In this document: piece after piece, positions 48,143 to 56,941 of the stretch
How the letters are laid out: each line of letters starts with the position of its first letter
Numbering within the stretch: the stretch's first letter is position 1
NCBI RefSeq assembly: GCF_021283305.1
Contig: NZ_JAJSOK010000004.1
Span: forward strand, 124,001 to 188,000
From: Pseudonocardia kujensis
GTDB taxonomy: Bacteria; Actinomycetota; Actinomycetes; Mycobacteriales; Pseudonocardiaceae
DNA: 64,000 nucleotides
Direction: 5' to 3'
Program-made: the position numbers and the translations under genes
Notes under the pieces: generated by a model
Told to the model about the DNA's origin: nothing
Seen by the model: only the letters and a program-made list of their open reading frames with translations
The model's database searches: none

Positions 48143-49012
48143 ATGTCTGACGGTCACCGCCGATCCCTCTCCGAGTGTCCGGGCCACCGCATCACGGTGC
48201 TCGGTTCCTTCGGTCTCACCTCGGACGGCACCACCGTGCCGTTGAGTGTGGACTCCCGCCGCGTCGTCGCGTACCTGGCCGTGCACCGCCGGCCGCAGCC
48301 GCGCGCCGGCCTCGCCGCCGACCTCTGGCCGGGCGTACCCGCCGAGTCCGCACACCGGCTGCTCGCCGAGGCGGTGGGCGGCATCGACGTACCGGGCCTG
48401 CTCGTGGGCGACCCGGGCGACGAGGCCGCCCCGCTGGCCCTGGCCGACGAGGTCGAGGTCGACCTGTCCGACGCGATGCTGCTGGTCCGCGCCTTCAACG
48501 GCGGTGGCCGCCTCACCGACCGTCCCGCGGTCGACCTGCTGGCCGAGGACATCCTGCCGGCCTGGACCTCCCCGTGGATCGCCGTCGAGCGCGAACGTTT
48601 CCGCCAGCTCCGGCTCGCCGCGCTCGAGGAGGTCTCCCTCAAGCTCACCGCGGCCGGCCTGTTCGCCGACGCCGTGGAGATCGCCGAGATCGCCGTGACC
48701 GCCGCCCCCAGCCGGGAGAGCGCGCGCCGGACCCTGATCGAGGCGCTGCTGGCCAAGGGCGACGTCGTCGAGGCGGTCGCGCAGTACGACGCGTTCCAGG
48801 AGCTGCTGCGCACCAGCGTCGGCCCGGAGAGCGCGGGCCTCGAGAGCCTGTTCCCGTTCGCCGGCGCCTGGCCGATGCGGCCCGGGATGGGCGGGTTCCG
48901 CCGCCCGGTGCAGCGCTCGGCGGTGGTCCTGCCCGGGCTGCGGGCCGCGCGCCCGGCCTCGCCCGGTGCCCCGCGCCGGCTGGTCTCCGGCGGTTCGGTG
49001 CCCGGCCGCTGA
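48143..49012 (+). CDS. AfsR/SARP-like regulator with BTAD domain
   Basis: A 289-residue regulator. Residues about 15-80 resemble a worn-down OmpR-type winged helix of SARP proteins (RITVLGSFGLTSDGTTVPLS, then DSRRVVAYLAVHRRPQPRAG). Residues about 95-240 form the bacterial transcriptional activator domain, a TPR-like helical bundle (VDLSDAMLLVRAF, ILPAWTSPWIAVERERFRQL, AAPSRESARRTLIEALLAKG). There is no ATPase module. ATG 48143 is preferred over the GTG/ATG at 48098 because it follows GGGATAACC. The adjacency to MEDS genes suggests a shared pathway, but this is inference. A 12-bp-stem terminator follows. Confidence 0.8.
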   Translation: MSDGHRRSLSECPGHRITVLGSFGLTSDGTTVPLSVDSRRVVAYLAVHRRPQPRAGLAADLWPGVPAESAHRLLAEAVGGIDVPGLLVGDPGDEAAPLALADEVEVDLSDAMLLVRAFNGGGRLTDRPAVDLLAEDILPAWTSPWIAVERERFRQLRLAALEEVSLKLTAAGLFADAVEIAEIAVTAAPSRESARRTLIEALLAKGDVVEAVAQYDAFQELLRTSVGPESAGLESLFPFAGAWPMRPGMGGFRRPVQRSAVVLPGLRAARPASPGAPRRLVSGGSVPGR

Positions 49013-49035
49013 GCGCACCCGTCCCGACTGTCCCT

Positions 49036-49070
49036 CCGGAACCCCGGTCGCCCCGCGGCCGGGGTTCCGG
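49036..49070. terminator. Bidirectional hairpin terminator
   Basis: A perfect 12-bp stem (CCGGAACCCCGG and its complement) with an 11-base loop between two convergent genes. Confidence 0.8.
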
Positions 49071-49091
49071 CGTTCTCGGCCGCGGCCCGGT

Positions 49092-49628
49092 TCAGTCCGG
49101 GATCGCCAGCTCCAGACACACCTCGGTGCCCCGGCCGGTGGCCATCACGTCGAGGCGCGCGGCCAGGGCCCGGATCATCGGCAGCCCGCGGCCGCGATCC
49201 CGGGCGACGCCGGCGGAGGTGGGCCGCCAACGCCCCTGGTCGGAGATCCGCGCGGCGATCACGCTGCCCGAGCGGCGCCGGCGTAGTTGCACGTCGACCT
49301 CGACGGGACCGGGCGGTCCGCCGCGGTAGGCGTGGTCGACGGCGTTGGCCGCCGCCTCCCCGACCGCGAGCAGCAGGTCGACGAGGACGTCGGCGGACAG
49401 CCCGGCGCACCTGCCCCACCGGGAGACGGCGCTGCGGATGCCGGAGAGCTCGTCCGCCACCGCCGTGCGGACGATGCGCAGCTCGTCCGGTACCGCGCGG
49501 CCCGGCCTGCGGCCGGCCGCGGCGTGTCCCGCCGTCGGGTGCGCCGTCGGTGCAGCCGGGACGCCGCGCTGCGGGCCGTACGCGTTCACGAGCGGAGTGC
49601 CCCCGGGGAGATCGACGGTGTGGCGCAC
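49092..49628 (-). CDS. RsbW-like ATP-binding anti-sigma regulatory protein
   Basis: A 178-residue GHKL ATPase of the HATPase_c_2 type. After a 45-residue variable N-terminus, RIVRTAVADELSGIRSAVSR leads to the N box LLLAVGEAAANAVDHAY, the G1 box RISDQG and the G2 loop RDRGRGLPMIRALAA. Such proteins are Ser/Thr kinases that phosphorylate STAS antagonists and hold sigma factors. No sigma factor gene is adjacent. A cognate STAS protein is encoded 3 kb away (45878), so cross-talk is possible. GTG start, no clear ribosome binding site. Confidence 0.82.
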   Translation of the reverse strand: MRHTVDLPGGTPLVNAYGPQRGVPAAPTAHPTAGHAAAGRRPGRAVPDELRIVRTAVADELSGIRSAVSRWGRCAGLSADVLVDLLLAVGEAAANAVDHAYRGGPPGPVEVDVQLRRRRSGSVIAARISDQGRWRPTSAGVARDRGRGLPMIRALAARLDVMATGRGTEVCLELAIPD

Positions 49629-49706
49629 CGGGTCCGGTCGCCTCGCCTGGTATCCCCCGAGGGCGCGCCCGGCAAACAGGGACCGCCGCCGCGTGGCCGG
49701 ACCGGG

Positions 49707-50507
49707 TCAGCCGTGGAAGCGGGGCGCCCGCTTCTCCCCGAACGCGGTGAGGCCCTCGGCGCCCTCGGGTCCGGCGGCGCTGGCCGAGATCGACGCGGCC
49801 TCCGCGTCCAGGTGGGTCCGCAGGTCGTGGTCGAAGGTCCCGGCCAGGAGCCGCTTGATCCGGCCCAGTGCGGCCGTGGGGCCCTGGGCCAGGCGGTACG
49901 CCGTGGCCTCGGCCTCGGCGGCCAGCTCGGTGTCCTCGACCAGCACGGACGCGACGCCCAGGGACAGCATGTCCTCGGCGGAGAGCACCTGGTCGGTCAG
50001 CAGGATGTGCCGGGCGCGGCCGAGCCCGACGATCCGCGGCAGCGTCCAGCTCATGCCGCCGTCGGGCGAGAACCCGATCGCCGGGTAGGCGGGCCGGATC
50101 CGCGTGGAGGTGCCGACGACCACCACGTCCGTGGCGAGCACCAGGCTCATGCCCGCGCCGGCGGCCCAGCCCTGGACGCCGGCCACCGTCGGGACGGCGC
50201 AGCGGACGTACGCCTCGAGCATCTCGTGGAACAGGTCGGCGACCTCGCGCACGAACGCGCCGCGGTCCTCCGCGGCCGCGAACGACCGGACGTCGCCGCC
50301 CGCGCAGAAGTTGCCGCCGTCGTGCGCGAGCCGGACCGCGCCGATACCCCGCTCGGCCGCCTCCTCGGCCGTGCCGAGCCCGCGCAGCGCCGCGGCGACC
50401 TCGGCCATGGCCGGGCCGTCGAGCGCGCCGGCCTTGCCCGCCGTCACCCGGCACCGCAGCACCCGGCCGTCCTGCACCACCACCGGGCTCCCGCTCGCAC
50501 CGCTCAT
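49707..50507 (-). CDS. Enoyl-CoA hydratase/isomerase family protein
   Basis: A 266-residue crotonase-fold enzyme. The oxyanion-hole loops are visible (VRLAHDGGNFCAGGDVRSFA and VQGWAAGAGMSLVLATDVVV). The first catalytic glutamate position of classical hydratases is not obvious: the region AGMSLVLATD has no E, while RIRPAYPAIGFSPDGGMSWT carries a D at the second position, which is more typical of isomerases. It could be a 2-(1,2-epoxy)phenylacetyl-type isomerase or a hydratase of unknown substrate. ATG 50507 follows GAGGAGCGG. Confidence 0.85.
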   Translation of the reverse strand: MSGASGSPVVVQDGRVLRCRVTAGKAGALDGPAMAEVAAALRGLGTAEEAAERGIGAVRLAHDGGNFCAGGDVRSFAAAEDRGAFVREVADLFHEMLEAYVRCAVPTVAGVQGWAAGAGMSLVLATDVVVVGTSTRIRPAYPAIGFSPDGGMSWTLPRIVGLGRARHILLTDQVLSAEDMLSLGVASVLVEDTELAAEAEATAYRLAQGPTAALGRIKRLLAGTFDHDLRTHLDAEAASISASAAGPEGAEGLTAFGEKRAPRFHG

Positions 50508-50611
50508 CCCACCGCTCCTCACCCGGGGCGCGTCCCCGTCGACCCGGCAGACTAACGGTCAGCGCTGACCGGAGGGAACGATCGCCCCGGGTGAGGCGGC
50601 CGACACCGGCC

Positions 50612-51616
50612 TCAGGCCAGCGCGCGCAGCTTCGGGACGACGTCCTCGGCGAACTGGGTGAGGAAGCGCTCCTGGTCGTGGCCCGGACCGTGGAAGACCA
50701 GGTGGTTGAGCCCGGCGTCGAGGTAGGGCTTGATCTGCGCGACCGCCTCGTCCGGGTCGCTGGCCACGATCCAGCGCTTGGCGACCTGCTCGATGGGCAG
50801 CTCGTCGGCGAGGCGCTCCATCTCCTCCGCGGAGTCCACCGTGTGCTTCTGCTCGGCGGTCAGCGACAGCGGCGCCCAGAAGCGGGTGTTCTCGAGCGCG
50901 GCGTCCGGGTCGCGGTCGTAGGAGAGCTTGATCTCGATCGTGCGGTCGATGTCGTCGAAGGACCGGGACTCCTTCTCCGCGCCCTCCTTGACCGCCGGGA
51001 CCAGCTTCTCGGTGTAGAGGTCCATGCCCTTGCCCGAGGTGCAGATGAAGCCCTCGCCGGAGCGCCCCGCGTAGCGCGCCACCACCGGCCCACCGGCGGC
51101 GATGTAGACCGGCACCGGCTTCTCCGGCCGGTCGTAGATCTTGGCGTTGACGAGCGTGTAGTAGTCGCCCTCGAAGTTGACGTTGTCCTCGGTCCACAGC
51201 GCCCGCATCAGCCGGATCGCCTCGCGCAGCCGGGCGAAGCGCTCCTTGAACTCCGGCCACTCCCGGCCCGACACCGCGATCTCGTTGAGCGCCTCGCCGG
51301 TGCCCGCGCCGAGGATGATCCGGTCGTCGTAGAGCAGCGCCATGGTGGCGAAGGTCTGCGCCATCACGGCAGGGTTGTAGCGGAACGTCGGCGTGGTCAC
51401 GCTCGTGCCGATCTGCACCCGCCGGGTGCGCTCCCCCACCGCCGCCATCCAGGTCAGCGCCGACGGGGCGTGGCCGCCCTCGTGCCGCCACGGCAGGAAG
51501 TGGTCCGACACCCACACGCTGTCCAGGCCCACCTCCTCGGCCCGCACGGCGTACTCCACCAGGTCACGGGGCCCGAACTGCTCCGCCGAGGCCTTGTAAC
51601 CGATCTTCAGGTCCAC
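50612..51616 (-). CDS. fgd: F420-dependent glucose-6-phosphate dehydrogenase
   Basis: Oxidises glucose-6-phosphate and reduces F420, the main source of F420H2 in actinobacteria. The 334-residue protein is strongly similar to FGD1: [80 protein letters not shown], and [21 protein letters not shown] in VSDHF and W in PWRHEGG correspond to active-site H40 and W44. GTG 51616 follows GGAAGGA. It explains how F420-linked enzymes in the window (13218, 7737) would be supplied. Confidence 0.93.
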   Translation of the reverse strand: MDLKIGYKASAEQFGPRDLVEYAVRAEEVGLDSVWVSDHFLPWRHEGGHAPSALTWMAAVGERTRRVQIGTSVTTPTFRYNPAVMAQTFATMALLYDDRIILGAGTGEALNEIAVSGREWPEFKERFARLREAIRLMRALWTEDNVNFEGDYYTLVNAKIYDRPEKPVPVYIAAGGPVVARYAGRSGEGFICTSGKGMDLYTEKLVPAVKEGAEKESRSFDDIDRTIEIKLSYDRDPDAALENTRFWAPLSLTAEQKHTVDSAEEMERLADELPIEQVAKRWIVASDPDEAVAQIKPYLDAGLNHLVFHGPGHDQERFLTQFAEDVVPKLRALA

Positions 51617-51833
51617 GCTGGTCCTTCCGCTGGGGTCACCCCTCCTGCGCACAGGTCTACTACACCGGGCGGCCGCCGACACCCGCGCCACTTGACCTCG
51701 ACCGCGGTTCAGGTCGCACGGTCGGGTGGTGATCGACACAAGGGCGGGGACGACGCGCACCGGGTCCGCCCACGGCGAACCCGGCGGAACTCGGATGCGC
51801 GCGGCACGGCGGGTTCGTAGCGTGGACGAAACC

Positions 51834-53657
51834 ATGCCTGCTGATCCCGACACCGCGCAGGCGCAGGACCCTCCCACGACCGAGCCGTCCGGGGCCGTGA
51901 TCCGGCCCGCGGCGACCCTGGCCGCGCTGCGCCGCCTCGCCCCCTACGTCCGGCCGCACCGCCGCGCCCTCCTCGGCTCGGGGGCGGCGGCGCTCGCCGC
52001 GACCCTCGCGGCCCTGGTGATCCCGCTGGTCACCCGCCGGATCGTCGACGGGCCGATCGCCCGCGGCGACCTCTCTCCGCTGCCCTGGCTGGTCGGCGGC
52101 GTCCTCGCCCTGGGACTGGCCGAGGCCGTGCTGCTGCTCGTCCGCCGTCGCATTGTCGCGCGCCCGACCACCCGCATCGAGGCGGACATGCGCGCCGACC
52201 TCTACTCACACCTGCAACGGTTGCCGATCGCCTTCCACGACGGCTGGCCCTCCGGCCAGCTGCTCTCCCGTGCGGTGCAGGACCTCTCCACGATCCGCCG
52301 GTTCCTGGCGTTCGCCGGGGTCTTCCTCGTGGTCAACACGATCACCGCGCTGGTCGGCATCGCGATCCTCGGGGCCCTGTCGTGGCTGCTCGGGGTGGCG
52401 GTGCTGGTCGTCGCGGTGCCGCTGGTGGCCCTGACCCTGCGGCTCGTGCGCCGCTACGCCGTGGTGGCGCGGCTGGCGCAGGACCAGGACGGGGACCTCG
52501 CGACGGTGGTGGAGGAGTCGGCGCTCGGCGTCCGCGTGCTGCGCGCGCTGGGCCGGGGCCGGCAGATCACCGAGCGGTTCGTCGCCGGCGCCCGCGGCCT
52601 GCGCCGCACGGAGCTGCGGAAGGTGCGGTTGCAGGCGGCGCTGTGGTGCGTGCTCGTGCTGCTGCCCGAGGCCGCGATCGCGATCATCCTCGCGATCAGT
52701 GCATGGGGCGTGGCGACGGGCGCGTTGACCGTCGGCACGCTGGTCGCCGCCGTGACGATCATGACGTATCTGTACTGGCCGATCGCGTCGCTCGGGTGGC
52801 TGCTCACCGAGGCCGGGAACGCCGCGGCCGCGACCCGCCGGTACTGGGAGGTCCGCGACGTCGCACCGGCGATCGTGGACCCGCCGGACCCCGTGGACCT
52901 CGGCCCGGTCCGCGGCCGCGTCGAGTTCCGCGCGGTCCGGTTCCGGCACGAGGGGGCCGAGGCCGACGTGCTGCGCGGCGTCGACCTCGTCGTCGAGCCC
53001 GGCGAGACGATGGCCCTGGTCGGCGCCACCGGCGCGGGCAAGACCGTGCTGACCTCGCTGGTCGGCCGGCTGGCCGACGTCACCGGCGGCGCGGTGCTGC
53101 TGGACGGCGTCGACGTCCGGCGGCTGCGGCTCGCGGACCTGCGCACGGCCGTCGCGACGGCCTTCGAGGACCCCGTGCTGATCTCGGCGAGCGTGCGGGA
53201 GAACGTGGCCCTCGGCCTGCCCGACGCGAGCGACGCGGACGTGTGGGAGGCCCTGCGGGTCGCGGGCGCCGCCGGGTTCGTCGAGGCGCTGCCCTGGGGC
53301 CTCGCGACGCGGATCGGCGAGCAGGGGCTGTCGCTGTCCGGCGGGCAGCGTCAGCGGCTCGCCCTGGCCCGCGCCGTGCTCGGCCGCCCGCCCGTCCTGG
53401 TGCTCGACGACCCCCTCTCCGCCCTCGACGTGCACACCGAGGCCGAGGTGGAGGCCGCCCTGCGCAGCGTGCTCGGCGGGGTGACGGCGCTGGTGGTGGC
53501 CCACCGCCCGTCGACCGTGCAGCTGGCCGACCGGGTCGCGCTGCTGGAGGACGGCCGGGTGACCGCGGTCGGCACGCACCGTGAGCTGCTGGCCCGCAAC
53601 GCGACCTACCGGGACCTGCTGAGCAGCCCCGACGCCGAACGGGTGGGTGCGGCATGA
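51834..53657 (+). CDS. ABC exporter, ATPase-permease half 1
   Basis: A 607-residue type IV ABC half-transporter: six-helix membrane domain (about 40-330), then the nucleotide-binding domain (about 360-590) with Walker [13 protein letters not shown], signature [17 protein letters not shown] and Walker [21 protein letters not shown]. After Walker B there is D where the catalytic glutamate should be (LVLDDPLS), marking the degenerate ATP site of heterodimeric exporters. The second half overlaps by 4 bases. Such pairs export lipids, drugs or peptides. ATG 51834 is preferred; longer in-frame starts upstream add only polar sequence. Confidence 0.9.
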   Translation: MPADPDTAQAQDPPTTEPSGAVIRPAATLAALRRLAPYVRPHRRALLGSGAAALAATLAALVIPLVTRRIVDGPIARGDLSPLPWLVGGVLALGLAEAVLLLVRRRIVARPTTRIEADMRADLYSHLQRLPIAFHDGWPSGQLLSRAVQDLSTIRRFLAFAGVFLVVNTITALVGIAILGALSWLLGVAVLVVAVPLVALTLRLVRRYAVVARLAQDQDGDLATVVEESALGVRVLRALGRGRQITERFVAGARGLRRTELRKVRLQAALWCVLVLLPEAAIAIILAISAWGVATGALTVGTLVAAVTIMTYLYWPIASLGWLLTEAGNAAAATRRYWEVRDVAPAIVDPPDPVDLGPVRGRVEFRAVRFRHEGAEADVLRGVDLVVEPGETMALVGATGAGKTVLTSLVGRLADVTGGAVLLDGVDVRRLRLADLRTAVATAFEDPVLISASVRENVALGLPDASDADVWEALRVAGAAGFVEALPWGLATRIGEQGLSLSGGQRQRLALARAVLGRPPVLVLDDPLSALDVHTEAEVEAALRSVLGGVTALVVAHRPSTVQLADRVALLEDGRVTAVGTHRELLARNATYRDLLSSPDAERVGAA

Positions 53658-55489
53658 GCGCCGGGACGACGGACGTCGACCTGGACTGGCGCGGCGTCGG
53701 CGACGACAGCGAGGAGGTCACCCGGGCCGCCGGGCTGCGGCTGGCCCGCAGCGCCCGCCGCCTGGTCGCCGACCTGCTGCGGCCCCGTCGCCCGGCCGTG
53801 GCGCTCGCGCTGCTGATCCTGGTCGTCGAGAACGCGGTGATGCTCACGGGGCCGCTGCTCGTGGCGCTGGCCGTGGACACCGGCGTCCCGGCGGCGCTCG
53901 ACGGCCGCCCGGCCCCGCTGGCGTGGTCCGTCGCCGGGTACGCGGCGTGCGGGCTCGCGTCGTCGGGGCTGCGGGCGGCCTTCCTGCTGCTCTCCGGCCG
54001 GATCGGGCAGGACGTGCTGCTGGAGCTGCGCCGGCGGGTGTTCCGGCAAGCGCAGCGGCTCGCCCTCGAGTGGCACGAGTCGTACACCTCCGGGCGGCTG
54101 ATCTCCCGGCTGACCAGCGACCTGGAGTCGATCGACGACCTGCTGCAGCAGGGGCTCGACGGCCTGCTGGGCGCGCTGCTCTCGCTCGCCGGCATCACCG
54201 TGCTGCTCCTGCTGATCGACCCGGTGCTTGCGGGCGTGGTGCTGGCCGGGTTCGCGCCGTTGGCGCTGCTGACCCGCTGGTTCCAGCGCCGTTCGCGGGC
54301 GAGCTACCGGCTCACCCGCACCTGGGTGGCGCGCGTGATCGTCCAGTTCGTCGAGTCCATGAACGGGATGCGCGCGGTGCAGGCCTACCGCCGCGAGGCG
54401 CGCAACGAGTCGATCATGGAGCAGCTGAACCACCGGTACCGCGACGCCAACGCCGACGCCCTGCTCACGCTGTCCTGGTTCGTGGCCTGCGTGCGGGCCG
54501 TCGGGAACCTGACCCTGGCGCTGGTGCTGCTGCTCGGCGCGCTGCGGGTCACCTCCGGGGCGCTGGAGCTGGGGGCGCTCACGGCGTTCCTCCTCTACCT
54601 GCGGCGCTTCTACGACCCGCTCGACCAGCTGGCCCAGTTCATGAACGCCTACCAGTCGGCGGCCGCGGCCCTGGAGAAGCTGGCTTCGGTGCTGGAGACG
54701 CCGATCGGGGTGCCGGAGCCGGCGCACCCGCGGGCCCTGCCCGTCCCGGTGCGCGGCGCGCTGGCCTTCGACCGCGTGACCTTCGCCTATCCGCGGGCGC
54801 CCGAGCGGGTCGTGCTGCCGGAGTTCTCGCTGACCGTGCCGGCCGGGCAGACGGTCGCGCTGGTCGGCGAGACCGGGGCGGGCAAGACGACACTCGCCAA
54901 GCTTGCCGCCCGGTTCCACGACCCGGTCAGCGGCGCCGTGCTGCTCGACGGCGTGGACCTGCGCGACCTCGCCGACGCCGACCTGCGGCGGGCGCTCGTC
55001 ATGGTCACGCAGGAGCCGTTCCTGTTCTCCGGTTCGCTGGCGGACAACGTCGCCATGGGACGGCCCGGCGCCTCGCGTGCGGAGATCGCCGCCGCCGTCG
55101 AGGCCGTCGGGGCGGGCTTCGCGCACGACCTGCCGGAGGGGCTCGACACCGACGTGCGCAAGCGCGGGGGGCGGCTCTCGGCCGGGCAGCGGCAGCTGGT
55201 CTCGCTGGCGCGCGTCGTCCTGGCCGACCCGGCGGTCGTGCTGCTCGACGAGGCCACCTCCAGCCTCGACATCCCGTCCGAACGGGCGGTGCAGGCCGCG
55301 CTGGAGACGGTGCTGGCGGACCGCACGGCGCTGATCATCGCCCACCGGCTCTCGACGGTCGCGATCGCCGACCGGGTGCTGGTGATGGGCGGGGGCCGGA
55401 TCGTCCAGGACGGCACGCCGGGCGAGCTCCTGGCGTCGGGCGGCGACTTCGCCGACCTCCACGCGGCCTGGCAGGACTCCCTCCGCTGA
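53654..55489 (+). CDS. ABC exporter, ATPase-permease half 2
   Basis: A 611-residue partner of the preceding gene, overlapping it by ATGA. The membrane domain spans about 50-340 and the nucleotide-binding domain about 370-600: Walker A GETGAGKTTLAK, Q-loop VTQEPFLFSGS, signature variant GGRLSAGQRQLVSLARV, and Walker B VVLLDEATSSLD with the catalytic glutamate intact. The signature reads LSAGQ where half 1 has LSGGQ, a further asymmetric feature. The pair thus has one hydrolytic and one degenerate site. The substrate is not evident from the neighbours. Confidence 0.9.
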   Translation: MSAGTTDVDLDWRGVGDDSEEVTRAAGLRLARSARRLVADLLRPRRPAVALALLILVVENAVMLTGPLLVALAVDTGVPAALDGRPAPLAWSVAGYAACGLASSGLRAAFLLLSGRIGQDVLLELRRRVFRQAQRLALEWHESYTSGRLISRLTSDLESIDDLLQQGLDGLLGALLSLAGITVLLLLIDPVLAGVVLAGFAPLALLTRWFQRRSRASYRLTRTWVARVIVQFVESMNGMRAVQAYRREARNESIMEQLNHRYRDANADALLTLSWFVACVRAVGNLTLALVLLLGALRVTSGALELGALTAFLLYLRRFYDPLDQLAQFMNAYQSAAAALEKLASVLETPIGVPEPAHPRALPVPVRGALAFDRVTFAYPRAPERVVLPEFSLTVPAGQTVALVGETGAGKTTLAKLAARFHDPVSGAVLLDGVDLRDLADADLRRALVMVTQEPFLFSGSLADNVAMGRPGASRAEIAAAVEAVGAGFAHDLPEGLDTDVRKRGGRLSAGQRQLVSLARVVLADPAVVLLDEATSSLDIPSERAVQAALETVLADRTALIIAHRLSTVAIADRVLVMGGGRIVQDGTPGELLASGGDFADLHAAWQDSLR

Positions 55490-55503
55490 CCCCCGCCCGA
55501 AGT

Positions 55504-55648
55504 CGCAGTAGGGTTCCATGACGCGCTCGGGAGTCGTCGAGAACCGCGTTATGGAACCATAACGCGCGCAGGAGCGGGCCGAATTCGCGTTATGGTTCCA
55601 TAACGCGGTCGGGACCCGTCGAGTGCCGCGTCATGGTTCCATAGTGCG
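55504..55648. repeat. Array of four 22-bp palindromes, 41-bp period
   Basis: Four palindromic units begin at 55504, 55545, 55586 and 55627, exactly 41 bp apart, each 22 bp with 19-bp spacers. The core is CGCGTTATGG and CCATAACGCG around a central AA (copy 2) or TT (copy 3); copies 2 and 3 are perfect apart from the centre and copies 1 and 4 are degenerate. Spacers 1 and 3 resemble each other (TCGGGA..CGTCGAG). It fills the gap between convergent genes, so each unit could form a strong hairpin on both strands. Confidence 0.95.
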
Positions 55649-55651
55649 GCC

Positions 55652-56845
55652 TCACCTCACGAAGGCGGAGTGGCCCGTGATCGCCCGGCCGACGACCAGG
55701 GTGTTGATCTCGCGGGTGCCCTCGAAGGAGTAGAGGGCCTCGGCGTCGGCGAAGAACTTGGCGACGCCGTAGTCGAGCACCACCCCGTTGCCGCCGACGA
55801 CCTGTCGCGCCAGCGCCACGCTCTCGCGCATCGCGGTGGTCGTGTACTCCTTGGCCAGGGCGGCGTGCTCGTCGCGCGCCTCGCCCGCGTCCTGCATCTC
55901 GGCCAGCCGCACGCACATGCCCAGCGAGGCGGTGATGTTGCCCAGCATCCGCACCAGCGAGTCCTGGACCAGCTGGAACCCGGCGATGGGCCGGCCGAAC
56001 TGCTCGCGCTCCTTGCTGTAGGCGAGCGCCGCCTCGTAGGCGCCGATCATCGTGCCGGTGGCGCCCCAGGCCACGCCACCGCGCGTGCGGCGCAGCACGC
56101 CGTTGGTGTCCTTGAACGAGTTCGCGCGCTGCAGCCGGTCCTCCTCCGGGACCCGGCAGTCGGTCAGCACGATGTCGGCGTTCTGCACGGTGCGCAGTGC
56201 GATCTTGTTCTCGATCTTGGTGGTGGTCATGCCGGGGTTGTCCTTGTGCACGACGAAGCCCTTGACCGCGCCGTCGCCCTCGTCCCGCGCCCAGATCACG
56301 ACGAGGTCGGCGAAGGTGGCGTTGCCGATCCAGCGCTTCTCGCCGTTGAGCACCCAGCTGTCGCCCTCCCGACGGGCGGTCGTCTCCAGGCCCTGCGCGA
56401 CGTCGGACCCGCCGTGCGGCTCGGTGAGGCCGAAGGCGCCGATCTGCTCCATCCGCGCCATCGCGGGGAGCCAGCGCTCGCGCTGCTCGTCGGATCCGCA
56501 GAGGTCGATGCTGCCCATCGCCAGGCCGTTGTGGATGCCGAAGAAGCTGTTCAGCGAGGCGTCGGCGTGGGCCAGCTCGAGGGAGACGAACCCGATCAGC
56601 AGCCGGCGCGCGGCGGGTCCGTCGAGCCCGTCGTAGGGCAGCGCGGCGATGTCGAGCTCCGCGAACTTCGAGACGATGTCGCGCGGGAACTCGGCCCGGC
56701 TCCAGGCGTCCTGGGCGATCGGGGCGATCTCGGTCCGGCAGAACTCCCGGACGCGCCCGACGACCTTCTGCTCGTCGTCGGTGAGCAGGGACCCGTAGCC
56801 GAAGAAGTCGCCGGTGAGGAGGTCGGCGCCGCGCTGATCGCTCAT
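55652..56845 (-). CDS. Acyl-CoA dehydrogenase
   Basis: A 397-residue FAD-dependent acyl-CoA dehydrogenase. Signatures: [20 protein letters not shown] (flavin and substrate loop), [40 protein letters not shown] and [20 protein letters not shown], with the catalytic glutamate in [19 protein letters not shown] as in glutaryl-CoA dehydrogenase-type members. The YEGT-type glutamate position favours short-chain or glutaryl-CoA-like substrates. The stop lies immediately next to the 41-bp palindrome array. Upstream it is divergent from recQ. Confidence 0.92.
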   Translation of the reverse strand: MSDQRGADLLTGDFFGYGSLLTDDEQKVVGRVREFCRTEIAPIAQDAWSRAEFPRDIVSKFAELDIAALPYDGLDGPAARRLLIGFVSLELAHADASLNSFFGIHNGLAMGSIDLCGSDEQRERWLPAMARMEQIGAFGLTEPHGGSDVAQGLETTARREGDSWVLNGEKRWIGNATFADLVVIWARDEGDGAVKGFVVHKDNPGMTTTKIENKIALRTVQNADIVLTDCRVPEEDRLQRANSFKDTNGVLRRTRGGVAWGATGTMIGAYEAALAYSKEREQFGRPIAGFQLVQDSLVRMLGNITASLGMCVRLAEMQDAGEARDEHAALAKEYTTTAMRESVALARQVVGGNGVVLDYGVAKFFADAEALYSFEGTREINTLVVGRAITGHSAFVR

Positions 56846-56929
56846 GGACCGACTCTGGCACGACGCCTCGGCCCCCGCTCGCCGTCGGGACCCTTCGCGT
56901 GCCGGTCCCGGACCGTCGGTGCCGGCCTT

Positions 56930-56935
56930 TACGAT
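56930..56935 (+). promoter_or_regulatory. -10 box of leaderless recQ
   Basis: TACGAT, 6 bases before GTG 56942. Confidence 0.55.
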
Positions 56936-56941
56936 CGCGCC

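Noticed and set aside
55504..55648. CRISPR array
   Set aside because: The repeat-spacer spacing is regular, but repeats are 22-bp perfect palindromes in alternating orientation, spacers are 19 bp and two are related, and no cas gene is present.
55670..56930. N-terminal extension of recQ upstream of 56942
   Set aside because: The in-frame upstream sequence is antisense to the acyl-CoA dehydrogenase. RecQ similarity begins right after GTG 56942, which has a fitting leaderless promoter.
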